From the NCBI RefSeq assembly GCF_042678185.1, contig NZ_JBHUDQ010000011.1: a stretch of 64,000 nucleotides of DNA; one strand, given 5' to 3'. Numbering within the stretch: the first letter of the stretch is position 1; each line of letters opens with the position of its first letter. Made by a program: the position numbers and the translations under genes. This DNA comes from Ramlibacter ginsenosidimutans. GTDB lineage: Bacteria; Pseudomonadota; Gammaproteobacteria; Burkholderiales; Burkholderiaceae_C. Positions 1 through 8,070 of this stretch are shown here, in pieces. A model generated the notes under the pieces. The model saw only the letters and a program-made list of their open reading frames with translations. It made no database searches and was not told the DNA's origin.

Positions 1-211
1 CGAGCTCGTCGCGCCCGAGCGGCAGGTCCACCTTCTCGAACAGGTTGCGCAGGTTGATGTCGGTGGGCTTGTTGATCACCAGGCCCAATGCGCCGCGCGA
101 GCTGTGCTCGCACAGGTAGACGACCGAGCGCGCGAACGACGCGTCCTGCAGCCCCGGCATGGCGATCAGGAAGTGATGCGTCAGGTTCATGGAATCGGCT
201 TCGTTCGCCAT
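1..211 (-). CDS. yqgE: YqgE/AlgH family protein (UPF0301), 5' part only
   Basis: Only the N-terminal 70 or so codons are in the window; the gene continues beyond base 1. The translation contains HHFLIAMPGLQD, then VVYLCEHSSRGALGLVINKP, the hallmark opening of the YqgE/AlgH family, a small cytoplasmic family of uncertain role once linked to alginate regulation. Two ATGs are possible, at 211 and at 190. The one at 190 (MNLTHHFL) matches the usual family start; the one at 211 adds seven residues. The gene is divergent from phrB, with only 18 bases between the outermost start codons, so their promoters must overlap the coding ends. The family call is confident; the function is not. Confidence 0.85.
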   Translation of the reverse strand, partial: MANEADSMNLTHHFLIAMPGLQDASFARSVVYLCEHSSRGALGLVINKPTDINLRNLFEKVDLPLGRDEL

Positions 212-229
212 GAGGTAGATTTTAAGTGG

Positions 230-1693
230 ATGGACACACCGTACGCCCGCGCCCTGCTGTGGTACCGCCGCGACCTGCGGGCGAATGACCATGCTGCCCT
301 GTCGCAGGCCCTTCGCAGCGCCGCCGCGGTCCACTGCGCCTTCGTGTTCGACCGCGCCATCCTCGATGAGTTGCCTCGGCAGGACAGGCGGCTGGAATTC
401 ATCCGGGAGTCCGCCGCCGCGCTCGACGCCGACCTGCGCTCGCTCGGCGGCCCGGGCTGCGGGCTCATCACGCTGCACGCCAGCGCGGCCGAGGCGCTCC
501 CGGCGCTGGCCCGCCGGCTGGGCGTGCAGGCGGTGTTCGCCAACCACGACGACGAGCCGGCGGCGCTCGCGCGCGACCAGCTCGTGCGCGAGCGCCTCGC
601 CGCGGACGGCATCGCCTTCCACACCTCTAAGGACACGGTCGTGTTCGAGCGCGGGGAGGTGCTCACGCAGGCCGGGGCGCCCTACTCCGTCTTCACGCCC
701 TACAGCCGCGCCTGGCTGGCCAAGGTGGACGAGGCCGACCTGCGCCCGCACCCGGTCCGCGAGTTCGCTGCGCGCCTGGCGCCCCGGCCCGAGGGGTTCG
801 CCACCGACGTGCCGGCGCTGGCGCAGCTCGGGTTCGAGCCGACCAACCTGCGGTCCCTGAAGCTTCCCACCGGCAGCGCCGGCGCCGCCGAACTGCTGCG
901 CTCCTTCGCGCAGCGCATGGACCGCTACGAGGAGCTGCGCGACCTGCCCTCGGTGAAGGGACCCAGCTACCTGGGCGTGCATCTGCGCTTCGGCAGGGTC
1001 TCCATCCGCGAACTGGTGCGCGCCGCCCGCGCCCACGACAGCCCGGGTGCCGCGACCTGGCTAAAGGAACTGGTCTGGCGCGAGTTCTACTTCCAGGTGC
1101 TGGCGAACTTCCCGCAGGTGGGCCGGGGCGAGAGTTTCCGTCCTGCCTACGACCGCATTGCGTGGGAGCAAGGGCCGCAGGCGCAAGCGCACTTCGCCGC
1201 ATGGTGCGAAGGACGCACCGGCTACCCGCTGGTGGATGCGGCCATGGCGCAGATCAACCAGACCGGCTACATGCACAACCGCCTGCGCATGGTGACGGCG
1301 AGCTTCCTGTGCAAGGACCTGGGCCTGGACTGGCGCTGGGGCGAGCGCTACTTCGCGGAAAAGCTCAACGACTACGAGCTCGCGTCCAACAACGGCGGCT
1401 GGCAATGGGCCAGTTCCTCGGGCTGCGACGCGCAGCCGTACTTCCGCATCTTCCACCCCGTGACGCAGGGCGAGCGGTTCGACCCCGATGGCAAGTTCGT
1501 GCTGCGCTACCTGCCGCAACTTGCAGGCTTGCCGGAGAAGGTGCTGCACGCGCCGTGGAAGGCGCGGCCGGTGGACCTTGCCGCTGCGGGCATCACGCTG
1601 GGCAAGGACTATCCGCTGCCCATCGTCGACCACGCGCAGGCGCGGGAGCAGACGCTGCGGCGCTATTCCGTCGTCAAGGAGCGGGATTCGTAG
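230..1693 (+). CDS. phrB: Deoxyribodipyrimidine photo-lyase (class I cryptochrome/photolyase family)
   Basis: Repairs UV-induced cyclobutane pyrimidine dimers with blue light. The 487-residue length is normal. The N-terminal alpha/beta antenna domain begins ALLWYRRDLRANDHAAL. The C-terminal FAD domain contains TGYPLVDAAMAQINQTGYMHN, then HNRLRMVTASFLCKD near residue 350 and ASNNGGWQWASSSGCDAQPY near residue 386, which carry the FAD-contacting Asn and Trp residues of class I enzymes. The frame is open upstream to 104, but the ATG at 230 gives the standard N-terminus, so I chose it. The stop codon TAG at 1691-1693 lies inside the left arm of a palindromic repeat, so the last codons border repeat DNA. 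It converges on pilL. A cryptochrome-like role cannot be excluded from sequence alone. Confidence 0.95.
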   Translation: MDTPYARALLWYRRDLRANDHAALSQALRSAAAVHCAFVFDRAILDELPRQDRRLEFIRESAAALDADLRSLGGPGCGLITLHASAAEALPALARRLGVQAVFANHDDEPAALARDQLVRERLAADGIAFHTSKDTVVFERGEVLTQAGAPYSVFTPYSRAWLAKVDEADLRPHPVREFAARLAPRPEGFATDVPALAQLGFEPTNLRSLKLPTGSAGAAELLRSFAQRMDRYEELRDLPSVKGPSYLGVHLRFGRVSIRELVRAARAHDSPGAATWLKELVWREFYFQVLANFPQVGRGESFRPAYDRIAWEQGPQAQAHFAAWCEGRTGYPLVDAAMAQINQTGYMHNRLRMVTASFLCKDLGLDWRWGERYFAEKLNDYELASNNGGWQWASSSGCDAQPYFRIFHPVTQGERFDPDGKFVLRYLPQLAGLPEKVLHAPWKARPVDLAAAGITLGKDYPLPIVDHAQAREQTLRRYSVVKERDS

Positions 1694-1775
1694 GCTGGCG
1701 GTGAGCCGCAGGCGAACCCCAGCGATGCAGGGAGCGCCGCAAGCTGGGGTTCGCTTCGCTCACCGGCCAGCCTAC
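1690..1775. repeat. REP-like imperfect inverted repeat at the 3' end of phrB
   Basis: The left arm (1690-1722) contains TAGGCTGGCGGTGAGC and GCGAACCCCAGC. The right arm (1743-1775) contains GCTGGGGTTCGC and GCTCACCGGCCAGCCTA. The arms pair imperfectly around a 20-base centre. From memory, this TAGG-CTGG / GAACCCC style of palindrome is scattered widely in Comamonadaceae genomes. The left arm supplies the phrB stop codon. Confidence 0.75.
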
Positions 1776-1845
1776 GAAGGAGAACCCACCCGCGTACCGA
1801 GCAGAACACCGGCGTACCAAGCAGAAACCACCAGCCCACCAAACA

Positions 1846-1871
1846 GAAACGCGCCCCCGGGGGCGCGTTTC
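1846..1871. terminator. Perfect 26-base palindrome, probable bidirectional terminator
   Basis: GAAACGCGCCCCC is followed directly by GGGGGCGCGTTTC, 13 bases per arm with no spacer. It sits between the convergent phrB and pilL ends, with the pilL stop at 1889. Short T-rich stretches flank both sides, as expected for a shared terminator. Confidence 0.8.
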
Positions 1872-1888
1872 TCGTCCTCCAGCCGGCG

Positions 1889-4800
1889 TTACGCCGCGAC
1901 CGCCTGGGTGCAGTAATGCTTCACCAGGCTCAGCAGCTCTTCTTCCGAGTAGGGCTTGCCCAGGTAGTGGTTCACGCCCAGCTCCTTGGCGTGCTCGCGG
2001 TGCTTCTCGGCGATGCGCGAGGTGATCATCACGATCGGCAGGTGCGCCAGGCGCGCATCGGCGCGGATGTTGCGCGCGAGGTCGAAGCCGTCCATGCGCG
2101 GCATCTCGATGTCCGACAACACCACCGACGGCAGTTCCTCGGCCAGTTTTTCGAGCGCCTGCAGGCCATCGGCGGCGAGCGCCACGCGGTAGCCTTCGCG
2201 CACCAGCAGGCGCTGCGTGACGCGCCGCACGGTGATCGAATCGTCCACCACCAGCACCAGCGGCACCGCCGGCGCCACCGGTGCGGCCGGCGTGGCGGGC
2301 GTCACGACGCGCACGGCGCCTTCGCCCAGCACGTCGGGGCTCGCATGATCGGCGCTCAGCGCCCGGGCCTGCTCGCCGTACACCTGCGCCAGCGCCACCG
2401 GGTTGTAGATCAGCACGACGGCACCGGAGGCCAGCACGGTCATGCCGGCAAGGCCGGGCAGGCGCGACATCTGCGGGCCGAGGTTCTTCACCACGACTTC
2501 CTGGTTGCCCAGCACTTCGTCCACGTGCACCGCGATGCGTTGCGCGGCCGAGCGGAAGATCACCACCGGCAAGGTCTTGCCCTGCGGCTCTGTGCTGCGC
2601 GCCGACGACTGCAGCAGCGCGCCCGACCAGAAGAAGGGCAGCTGCTCGCCGGCGAACTCGAAGCTGGCGCTGTTGTAGGCCTGCTGGACTTCCTTCAGGC
2701 TGCCGCGGCGCACCAGCTCCACCAGGTTGGCCGGCACGCCGATCGACAGCTTGCCGGTGCGGATCATCACCACCTGCGTCACCGCGGTGGTCAGCGGCAG
2801 CACCAGCTTGAAGCTCGTGCCGCGCCCCCTCTGCGTGGCCGTCTCGATGCGGCCGCCGAGCGCGTTCACTTCGGCGCGCACCACGTCCATGCCGATGCCG
2901 CGACCGGCGAGCTCCGTCACCTGCTGCGCCGTGGAAAAGCCGGGCAGGAAGATCAGGTTGGCCGCGTCGGCGTCGGAGAGCTGCTGGTTCGGCTGGATCA
3001 GGCCGTTCTCGATCGCCTTCTGCCGGATGCGCGCGACGTCGAGGCCGGCGCCGTCGTCCTGGAATTCGACCGAGACGTCGTTGCCCTCCTGGCGCACCTG
3101 GATGACGATGTTGCCGGTGGCGTCCTTGCCGGCCGCGGCGCGCGCCTGCGGCGTCTCGACGCCGTGGGCCACGCAGTTGCGCAGCAGGTGTTCGAACGCA
3201 GGCGTCATCCGATCGAGGACGCCACGGTCCATCTCGATCGTGCCGCCCAGGATGTCCAGCTTCACCTGCTTGCCGCTTTCCTTGGCGGCCAGGCGTACCA
3301 CGCGGTACAGGCGGTCCGAGATGCCCTCGAACTCCACCATGCGGGTGCGCAGCAGGTCGCGCTGCAGTTCACGGGTCTGGCGCGCCTGGGCGATCAGGTC
3401 GTCTTCGGTCGCTTCCACGACGCGGTGGATGCTCCGCTGCACCGTGGCCACGTCGTTCACCGATTCGGCCATCAGCCGCGTGAGCTCCTGGACGCGGGTG
3501 AACCGGTCGAACTCCAGCGGGTCGAAGCCGGCGGCGGTGTCCTTGGCCTGCGCCATGCGCGACTGCATCTGCGACTCGGCCTGCACTTCGATCTCGCGCA
3601 GCTGGGCGCGCAGGCGGTCGAGGTTGCCCGTGAGGTCGCCCAGCGATCCGCGCAGCTGCTTGAGCTCCGACTCCAGGCGCGAGCGGGTGATCATCACCTC
3701 GCCGGCCTGCGTGACCAGGCGATCGAGCAGCTGCGAGCGCACGCGCACGGCCTGGTTCGCAGCCTGCCGCGCGGGCGCGAGTGCGGTCGTCACCGGCATC
3801 GCGATCGCAATCGCGGTGCGCGACGGCGCGGGTGCGGGTGCGGGCGCGGGTGCGGGTGCGGGCGCGATGGCGGCAGCCGCAGCCGGCGCGGCTTGCTCTG
3901 GCGGTGCCGGGCGCGGCACTTCCGCCGACTTCACGCCAGCGACCGGCGCCGGCGCCGGCACCGCAGCGGGCGCGGCCGCCGGCGGCTCGGCCGGCGCGAA
4001 GCCGCCAGTGGCCTTCAGGGTGTCGAAGCGGCCCTGCATGGCATCGAACCGCTGCAGCAGCGCTTCGATGTCCGCCGGCGCGATGTTTTCGTGGCCGAGG
4101 TATTCGACCTCGGACTCCATGCGGTGCGCGAGCTCGCCCAGCTGCAAGGCGCCGGCGAGGCGGGCGCTGCCCTTGAGCGTGTGCAGCACGCGCAGCACCA
4201 GGTCGCGCGGCTCGCGCTGCTCGGGGCGCGCGGCCCAGGCGCGCAAGGCGCCGCCCAACTGCGGCATCAGTTCCGCGGCCTCCTCCTCGAAGATCGGGAA
4301 CAGGTCGGGATCGATTGCATCGACGACGTCGAGTTCTTCCTCGGTGTCGACCGCCACCAGCGGTGCGCGCTGCGCCACGCTGGCCGTGAGTGCCGCGGGC
4401 TGCGCAATCGGCCCGTGCGCCACGGGCGGCCGCACGGGCGCGGCCGGTGCAGCGACCTTCGCGGGCTCGGCGGCCGGCTGGTACTCGAAATCGTCCGCCG
4501 GGGGAAATTCGCTCGCCAGCTCCGAGCGCGGCTCGCCTTCGGCGTGCTTGAGCGCCTGCAGCTCCGCCAGCAGGCGCGGCTCGGGCTGCTTCAGGAAGCC
4601 GGCGGCGAACTGGTGCAGCAGGCGGCGCACTTCTTCCGCCGCCTCGGTGAAGGTCCGCGCATGCGCCGGCGTGCCGTTCGCCAGGGTCTGGGTGTGCTGC
4701 AGTGCGCCTTCCATGGCGCGGGCGATCTCCGAGAGCGCCTGGAAGCCGACGGTGGCGGAACTGCCTGCGAGCGCGTGTGCCCACCCCACCGTGGAGTCGG

Positions 4801-7800
4801 CGACGCGCTCGTCCATCTGCAGCGCCCACTCGCTGATTTCGGTGGCGAGCCGGCGCGACCACTCGTCCGCCTCATTGAGATAGACGTTGTACAGCGGGAT
4901 GCCGATGCGCAGCGTCCCGATCACCTTCACCTGTTCTTCGCGTGTCGCTTCGGGTTCGGGTTCGGGCTCCAGCCCGGGAGCGACGCGGACCGAGTCGATC
5001 GCAGGAAACTCCGTCTCCAGCCCCGCGGGCGTGGTGAAGCGGAAGTCGTCCAGCGGCGACATCGGCACGTCCGCCGACGGTATCGCGTTGGCGGCAGGCG
5101 TGGACGGACCGGCAACGGCGGACAGGCTGGCGAAATCGATCCCGGCGATCTCGTCCGGCGCTTGTTCCGGCAGCGCCGCGGGCGGCGCTTCATCCAGGCC
5201 CATGGGCGGCAGGACGGCCGTGGCGATCAGCTCCTGGCTCGCCTGCGGTTCCGAGGCAGCGGCACGCGGGGCATGCGCCACAGGCTCTTCCTTGCCCAGG
5301 ATCGCCGTCGCGGCGAAGTCCGCCGCGAACTCCGGCGGCAGTTCGTCGGCCGACAGTTCGGCGACCTCGGTGGCGCGCGGCGATCCGGCCGCAGGCTCCA
5401 GGTCCGGCAGTTCGATGCTGAACATCCCGTCATCAACCGGCGCAGGCGCTTCGGCTGCGGGTGCCAGCTCCATCGTGAAGCCGAGATCCGGCAGGTCGGC
5501 CGCAGCCGGCCCGGAGTCGTTCGCCGCGGGCTCGCTCGCCTGCTCTTCGAACGGCGGCAACTCGAGCGCCGGCTCCTGCCCCGTGACCGCAGCGCCCGCG
5601 TCCGGCGTCTCGATGGGCAGCAGCTTGCCCTCGGTGCGCATCGCATCGGCTGCAACGCGGAAGTCGGACGCCTTCCAGCCGGAGTCGCTGTTCGCGGCGA
5701 TGTCCTCGACCCAGCGCCCGAAGGCCGTCAGCGCCTCGGTGGAGAGGACGCGCAGCGCGTCGGTCGCGGGCTTCTGGTCGGCCAGCCACGTGTTGAGCAC
5801 CTGCTCCAGCGCCCACGCGGCTTCGCCGAGCTCGTTGAGGCCCACCATGCGCGAGCTGCCCTTGAGCGTATGGAACGCGCGGCGCAGCGTCGTGAGCTCA
5901 CCCACGTTCTTCGGCTCTTCGGCCAGCACCCGCAGCGCGGCCAGTCCGTTGACGACGACCTCGCGTGCTTCTTCCAGGAAGATCTGGCGCAGTTCCTCGT
6001 CACCCTCATCGTCGCCCGTCGTCGGGGCTGCGGCAGGCGCGGACGAGAGCTGGGCGGCCGCCGGCGCGCTCGCAGGCGCCGCAGCTGCAACGCCGGCCGA
6101 GGCGGGCGCGAAGTCGAGGGGCGGCAACTCCAGCGCCGTGGCGGGTGCGGCGGGTGCGGCGGTTGCAGCGGGCGCGGACGGCTCGGCCCGCGGCGCAGCC
6201 CGCGCCGGCATCGCCGGCACTTCGGCGCGTCCCATCAGAGGGCGCAGCTCGCCCGTGCGGTCGTCCCACACGAACAGCTTCTTCACCAGCGAAGGCTGGT
6301 AATTCAGCATGTCGATCAGGAAGCCCAGCGCACCCAGGTTGTTGCCAAGGCGGTCGAAGGTGCCGGCGCTGCGCGCCTGCTCCTCGTCCACTTCCGTGAC
6401 GATGATGTTCTCGACCGCTTCGCGCATGCGCAGCACGGCTTGCGCGGCCTGGTCCAGGCCCAGCACCGAGAGCACGCCCCGCATCTGCGAGAGGAAGGCG
6501 GGTGCGTCGCGCAGCGGCCCCTTGTCGGCGGGATTGCGGAAGAACTGGTCCAGCAGCTTTTCCAGTTCGCCCATGGTGCCGCGCAATTCGCCGACCACGC
6601 TGCCCATGGTCTGCCTGTCGCTCACGCGCCGGTACAGGTCCTCGACCCAGGACTCCAGCGGCTCGGGCGCGCCGCCCCGTGCGACCTTGTCCAGCCGCTC
6701 GGCCAGGCGCGCGGTGCGCTCGGACAGTCTCTGGTCGCTGGGGTCGATGTCCTGGAAGGCCGCCTCCAGGTAAAGCACCGCGGTGGCGACTTCCATCGCG
6801 AGTTCCGCGCTCGGCGGCTTGCCGCTCTTCATCACGCCATCCACCGCGCCGGACATGGCGTGCGCCAGCGGTTGCGCGGCCGGATAGAGCTTCACGAGCG
6901 TGTCGCACAAGGAGTGGAACTGTTCGCCGACGCCCTTGACCTTGTGCGCCTCGCCGCCGGACAGCGCGGACCAGTTTTCCTTGGAGACGCCGATGCGCTT
7001 GCGCAGCTGCGTCAGCAGCATGGGATCGAAGCGGCCGAACGGGCTGCTCGCGTAGTCCGCCGGCGTGGACTGCTCGAGCCCGAGGCCGTGGCGCACCGCC
7101 GCGAGCGTCGCGCTTGCGGGGCCTTGCGGCGGCACCGCCTGCGCGCAGAAGAACGCGAGGTCCTGCGCCAGCCGGTCCGACACGCTGGTGTCGCCCTTGG
7201 CGAGCGATGCGTACTGCAGCAGCACGCGGGAGGCGCCGCGCTTGACGTACACGTCGGGCGGCAGCAGTCCCAGTGCGATCGCCTCGAAGTAGCCGGCGGC
7301 CACCTTCCAGAAGACCTTGGCCTGCTTCGCTTCCTGGGAAGCCGCGAGCGCCAGGCTGATGTCGGCGAGTTCGCGGCCGGCGGCGGGGTCGGCGGCCTTG
7401 ACGATGCGCAGCACCGCCTGGTCCATGCGCGCGCGCACGGACGGGTCGTACTGCAGGGACTCGGCGGGCGCCGGCACCGGGAAGTCGTTCCAGCGCCAGT
7501 CGTAGGTCCACAGGTCGGTGGGGTGCGCGGCGGCGCCACACAGGTCCTGCACGTCCTTGTACTGCAGGAACAGCGACAGCGGCGACACCTTCTTGCCGCC
7601 CAGCAGCGCCTCGAGGTACTCGGTCAGCGCGAAGCCCGCGCGCTCCACCTTGGCGGCCGCAGCTTCGGTGCACAGCTCGGGGCGCTCGATGAACTTCTGC
7701 GCCGCGCCTTCCATGACGCGCAGGATCCGCGCCGGCGCGCCCAGCCCCACCATCTCCAGGGCACCGACGGCCTGGTGCATGTGCTGCCGCGCGATGCGCA

Positions 7801-7972
7801 GGTGGCCGTTGTCGACGTTGGTGAGGTCCTCGCCGCGCGCCTGCGCGGCATCGCGCACGAAGCGGCGCAGCGCCGACGAGGCGGACTCGAGCGACTTGCG
7901 CAGTTCGTCCAGCACCCAGGCCAGGGGGCCCAGGTCGTTGTTCGCCAGATCGATTTCTTGGGCTGCTTGCAT
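1889..7972 (-). CDS. pilL: PilL/ChpA hybrid sensor kinase of the twitching chemosensory system
   Basis: CheA-type kinase of the Pil-Chp surface-sensing pathway that controls type IV pilus activity. At 2027 residues it is among the largest proteins in the window and matches ChpA size. Domains in order: N-terminal degenerate phosphotransfer-like region (QHMHQAVGALEMVGL near residue 65); phosphotransfer (Hpt) domain FHTLKGSSRMVG near 699; a third, divergent HALAGSSATVG near 1065; Hpt VLHTLKGSARLAG near 1262; dimerisation and HATPase with LLRNCVAHGVE near 1597 and GRGIGMDVV near 1692; a CheW-like domain; and a C-terminal receiver with VVLSDIEMPRMDG, phospho-Asp near 1952. Ala/Pro linkers join the domains. 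It is the last gene of the leftward pilG-H-I-J-L operon; the pilJ stop is 98 bases upstream, across a hairpin repeat. A same-length open frame on the other strand is a high-GC shadow. Confidence 0.95.
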   Translation of the reverse strand: MQAAQEIDLANNDLGPLAWVLDELRKSLESASSALRRFVRDAAQARGEDLTNVDNGHLRIARQHMHQAVGALEMVGLGAPARILRVMEGAAQKFIERPELCTEAAAAKVERAGFALTEYLEALLGGKKVSPLSLFLQYKDVQDLCGAAAHPTDLWTYDWRWNDFPVPAPAESLQYDPSVRARMDQAVLRIVKAADPAAGRELADISLALAASQEAKQAKVFWKVAAGYFEAIALGLLPPDVYVKRGASRVLLQYASLAKGDTSVSDRLAQDLAFFCAQAVPPQGPASATLAAVRHGLGLEQSTPADYASSPFGRFDPMLLTQLRKRIGVSKENWSALSGGEAHKVKGVGEQFHSLCDTLVKLYPAAQPLAHAMSGAVDGVMKSGKPPSAELAMEVATAVLYLEAAFQDIDPSDQRLSERTARLAERLDKVARGGAPEPLESWVEDLYRRVSDRQTMGSVVGELRGTMGELEKLLDQFFRNPADKGPLRDAPAFLSQMRGVLSVLGLDQAAQAVLRMREAVENIIVTEVDEEQARSAGTFDRLGNNLGALGFLIDMLNYQPSLVKKLFVWDDRTGELRPLMGRAEVPAMPARAAPRAEPSAPAATAAPAAPATALELPPLDFAPASAGVAAAAPASAPAAAQLSSAPAAAPTTGDDEGDEELRQIFLEEAREVVVNGLAALRVLAEEPKNVGELTTLRRAFHTLKGSSRMVGLNELGEAAWALEQVLNTWLADQKPATDALRVLSTEALTAFGRWVEDIAANSDSGWKASDFRVAADAMRTEGKLLPIETPDAGAAVTGQEPALELPPFEEQASEPAANDSGPAAADLPDLGFTMELAPAAEAPAPVDDGMFSIELPDLEPAAGSPRATEVAELSADELPPEFAADFAATAILGKEEPVAHAPRAAASEPQASQELIATAVLPPMGLDEAPPAALPEQAPDEIAGIDFASLSAVAGPSTPAANAIPSADVPMSPLDDFRFTTPAGLETEFPAIDSVRVAPGLEPEPEPEATREEQVKVIGTLRIGIPLYNVYLNEADEWSRRLATEISEWALQMDERVADSTVGWAHALAGSSATVGFQALSEIARAMEGALQHTQTLANGTPAHARTFTEAAEEVRRLLHQFAAGFLKQPEPRLLAELQALKHAEGEPRSELASEFPPADDFEYQPAAEPAKVAAPAAPVRPPVAHGPIAQPAALTASVAQRAPLVAVDTEEELDVVDAIDPDLFPIFEEEAAELMPQLGGALRAWAARPEQREPRDLVLRVLHTLKGSARLAGALQLGELAHRMESEVEYLGHENIAPADIEALLQRFDAMQGRFDTLKATGGFAPAEPPAAAPAAVPAPAPVAGVKSAEVPRPAPPEQAAPAAAAAIAPAPAPAPAPAPAPSRTAIAIAMPVTTALAPARQAANQAVRVRSQLLDRLVTQAGEVMITRSRLESELKQLRGSLGDLTGNLDRLRAQLREIEVQAESQMQSRMAQAKDTAAGFDPLEFDRFTRVQELTRLMAESVNDVATVQRSIHRVVEATEDDLIAQARQTRELQRDLLRTRMVEFEGISDRLYRVVRLAAKESGKQVKLDILGGTIEMDRGVLDRMTPAFEHLLRNCVAHGVETPQARAAAGKDATGNIVIQVRQEGNDVSVEFQDDGAGLDVARIRQKAIENGLIQPNQQLSDADAANLIFLPGFSTAQQVTELAGRGIGMDVVRAEVNALGGRIETATQRGRGTSFKLVLPLTTAVTQVVMIRTGKLSIGVPANLVELVRRGSLKEVQQAYNSASFEFAGEQLPFFWSGALLQSSARSTEPQGKTLPVVIFRSAAQRIAVHVDEVLGNQEVVVKNLGPQMSRLPGLAGMTVLASGAVVLIYNPVALAQVYGEQARALSADHASPDVLGEGAVRVVTPATPAAPVAPAVPLVLVVDDSITVRRVTQRLLVREGYRVALAADGLQALEKLAEELPSVVLSDIEMPRMDGFDLARNIRADARLAHLPIVMITSRIAEKHREHAKELGVNHYLGKPYSEEELLSLVKHYCTQAVAA

Positions 7973-7975
7973 GTG

Positions 7976-8063
7976 TCTAGGGGCTAGGGTCTAGGGGCTA
8001 GGGTCTAGGGGGCGGGGGTCTGGCTGGCTTTTCCCTAGCCCCTAGCCCCTAGCACCTAGTCCC
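7976..8063. repeat. Tandem CTAGGGG/CTAGGGT heptamers arranged as an inverted repeat
   Basis: The left arm (7976-8011) is built of repeated GGGGCTAGGGTCTA units. The right arm (8032-8063) is built of CCCTAG/CCCCTAG units, so the whole element folds into a long hairpin around a G-rich centre (8010-8031). It fills the 98-base gap between the pilJ stop and the pilL start inside the operon. It has no coding potential and is not CRISPR-like. It may act as an mRNA processing, stability or partial-termination element. Confidence 0.85.
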
Positions 8064-8070
8064 TTGCAAC

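Noticed and set aside
1916..7987. A 2023-codon open frame on the plus strand, opposite pilL
   Set aside because: It is a shadow of the high third-position GC of pilL. It is rich in Arg/His/Gly with no domain, and PilL has recognisable motifs throughout.
7976..8063. Considered as a CRISPR array
   Set aside because: Units are 7-14 bases, contiguous, with no unique spacers and no cas genes anywhere in the window.
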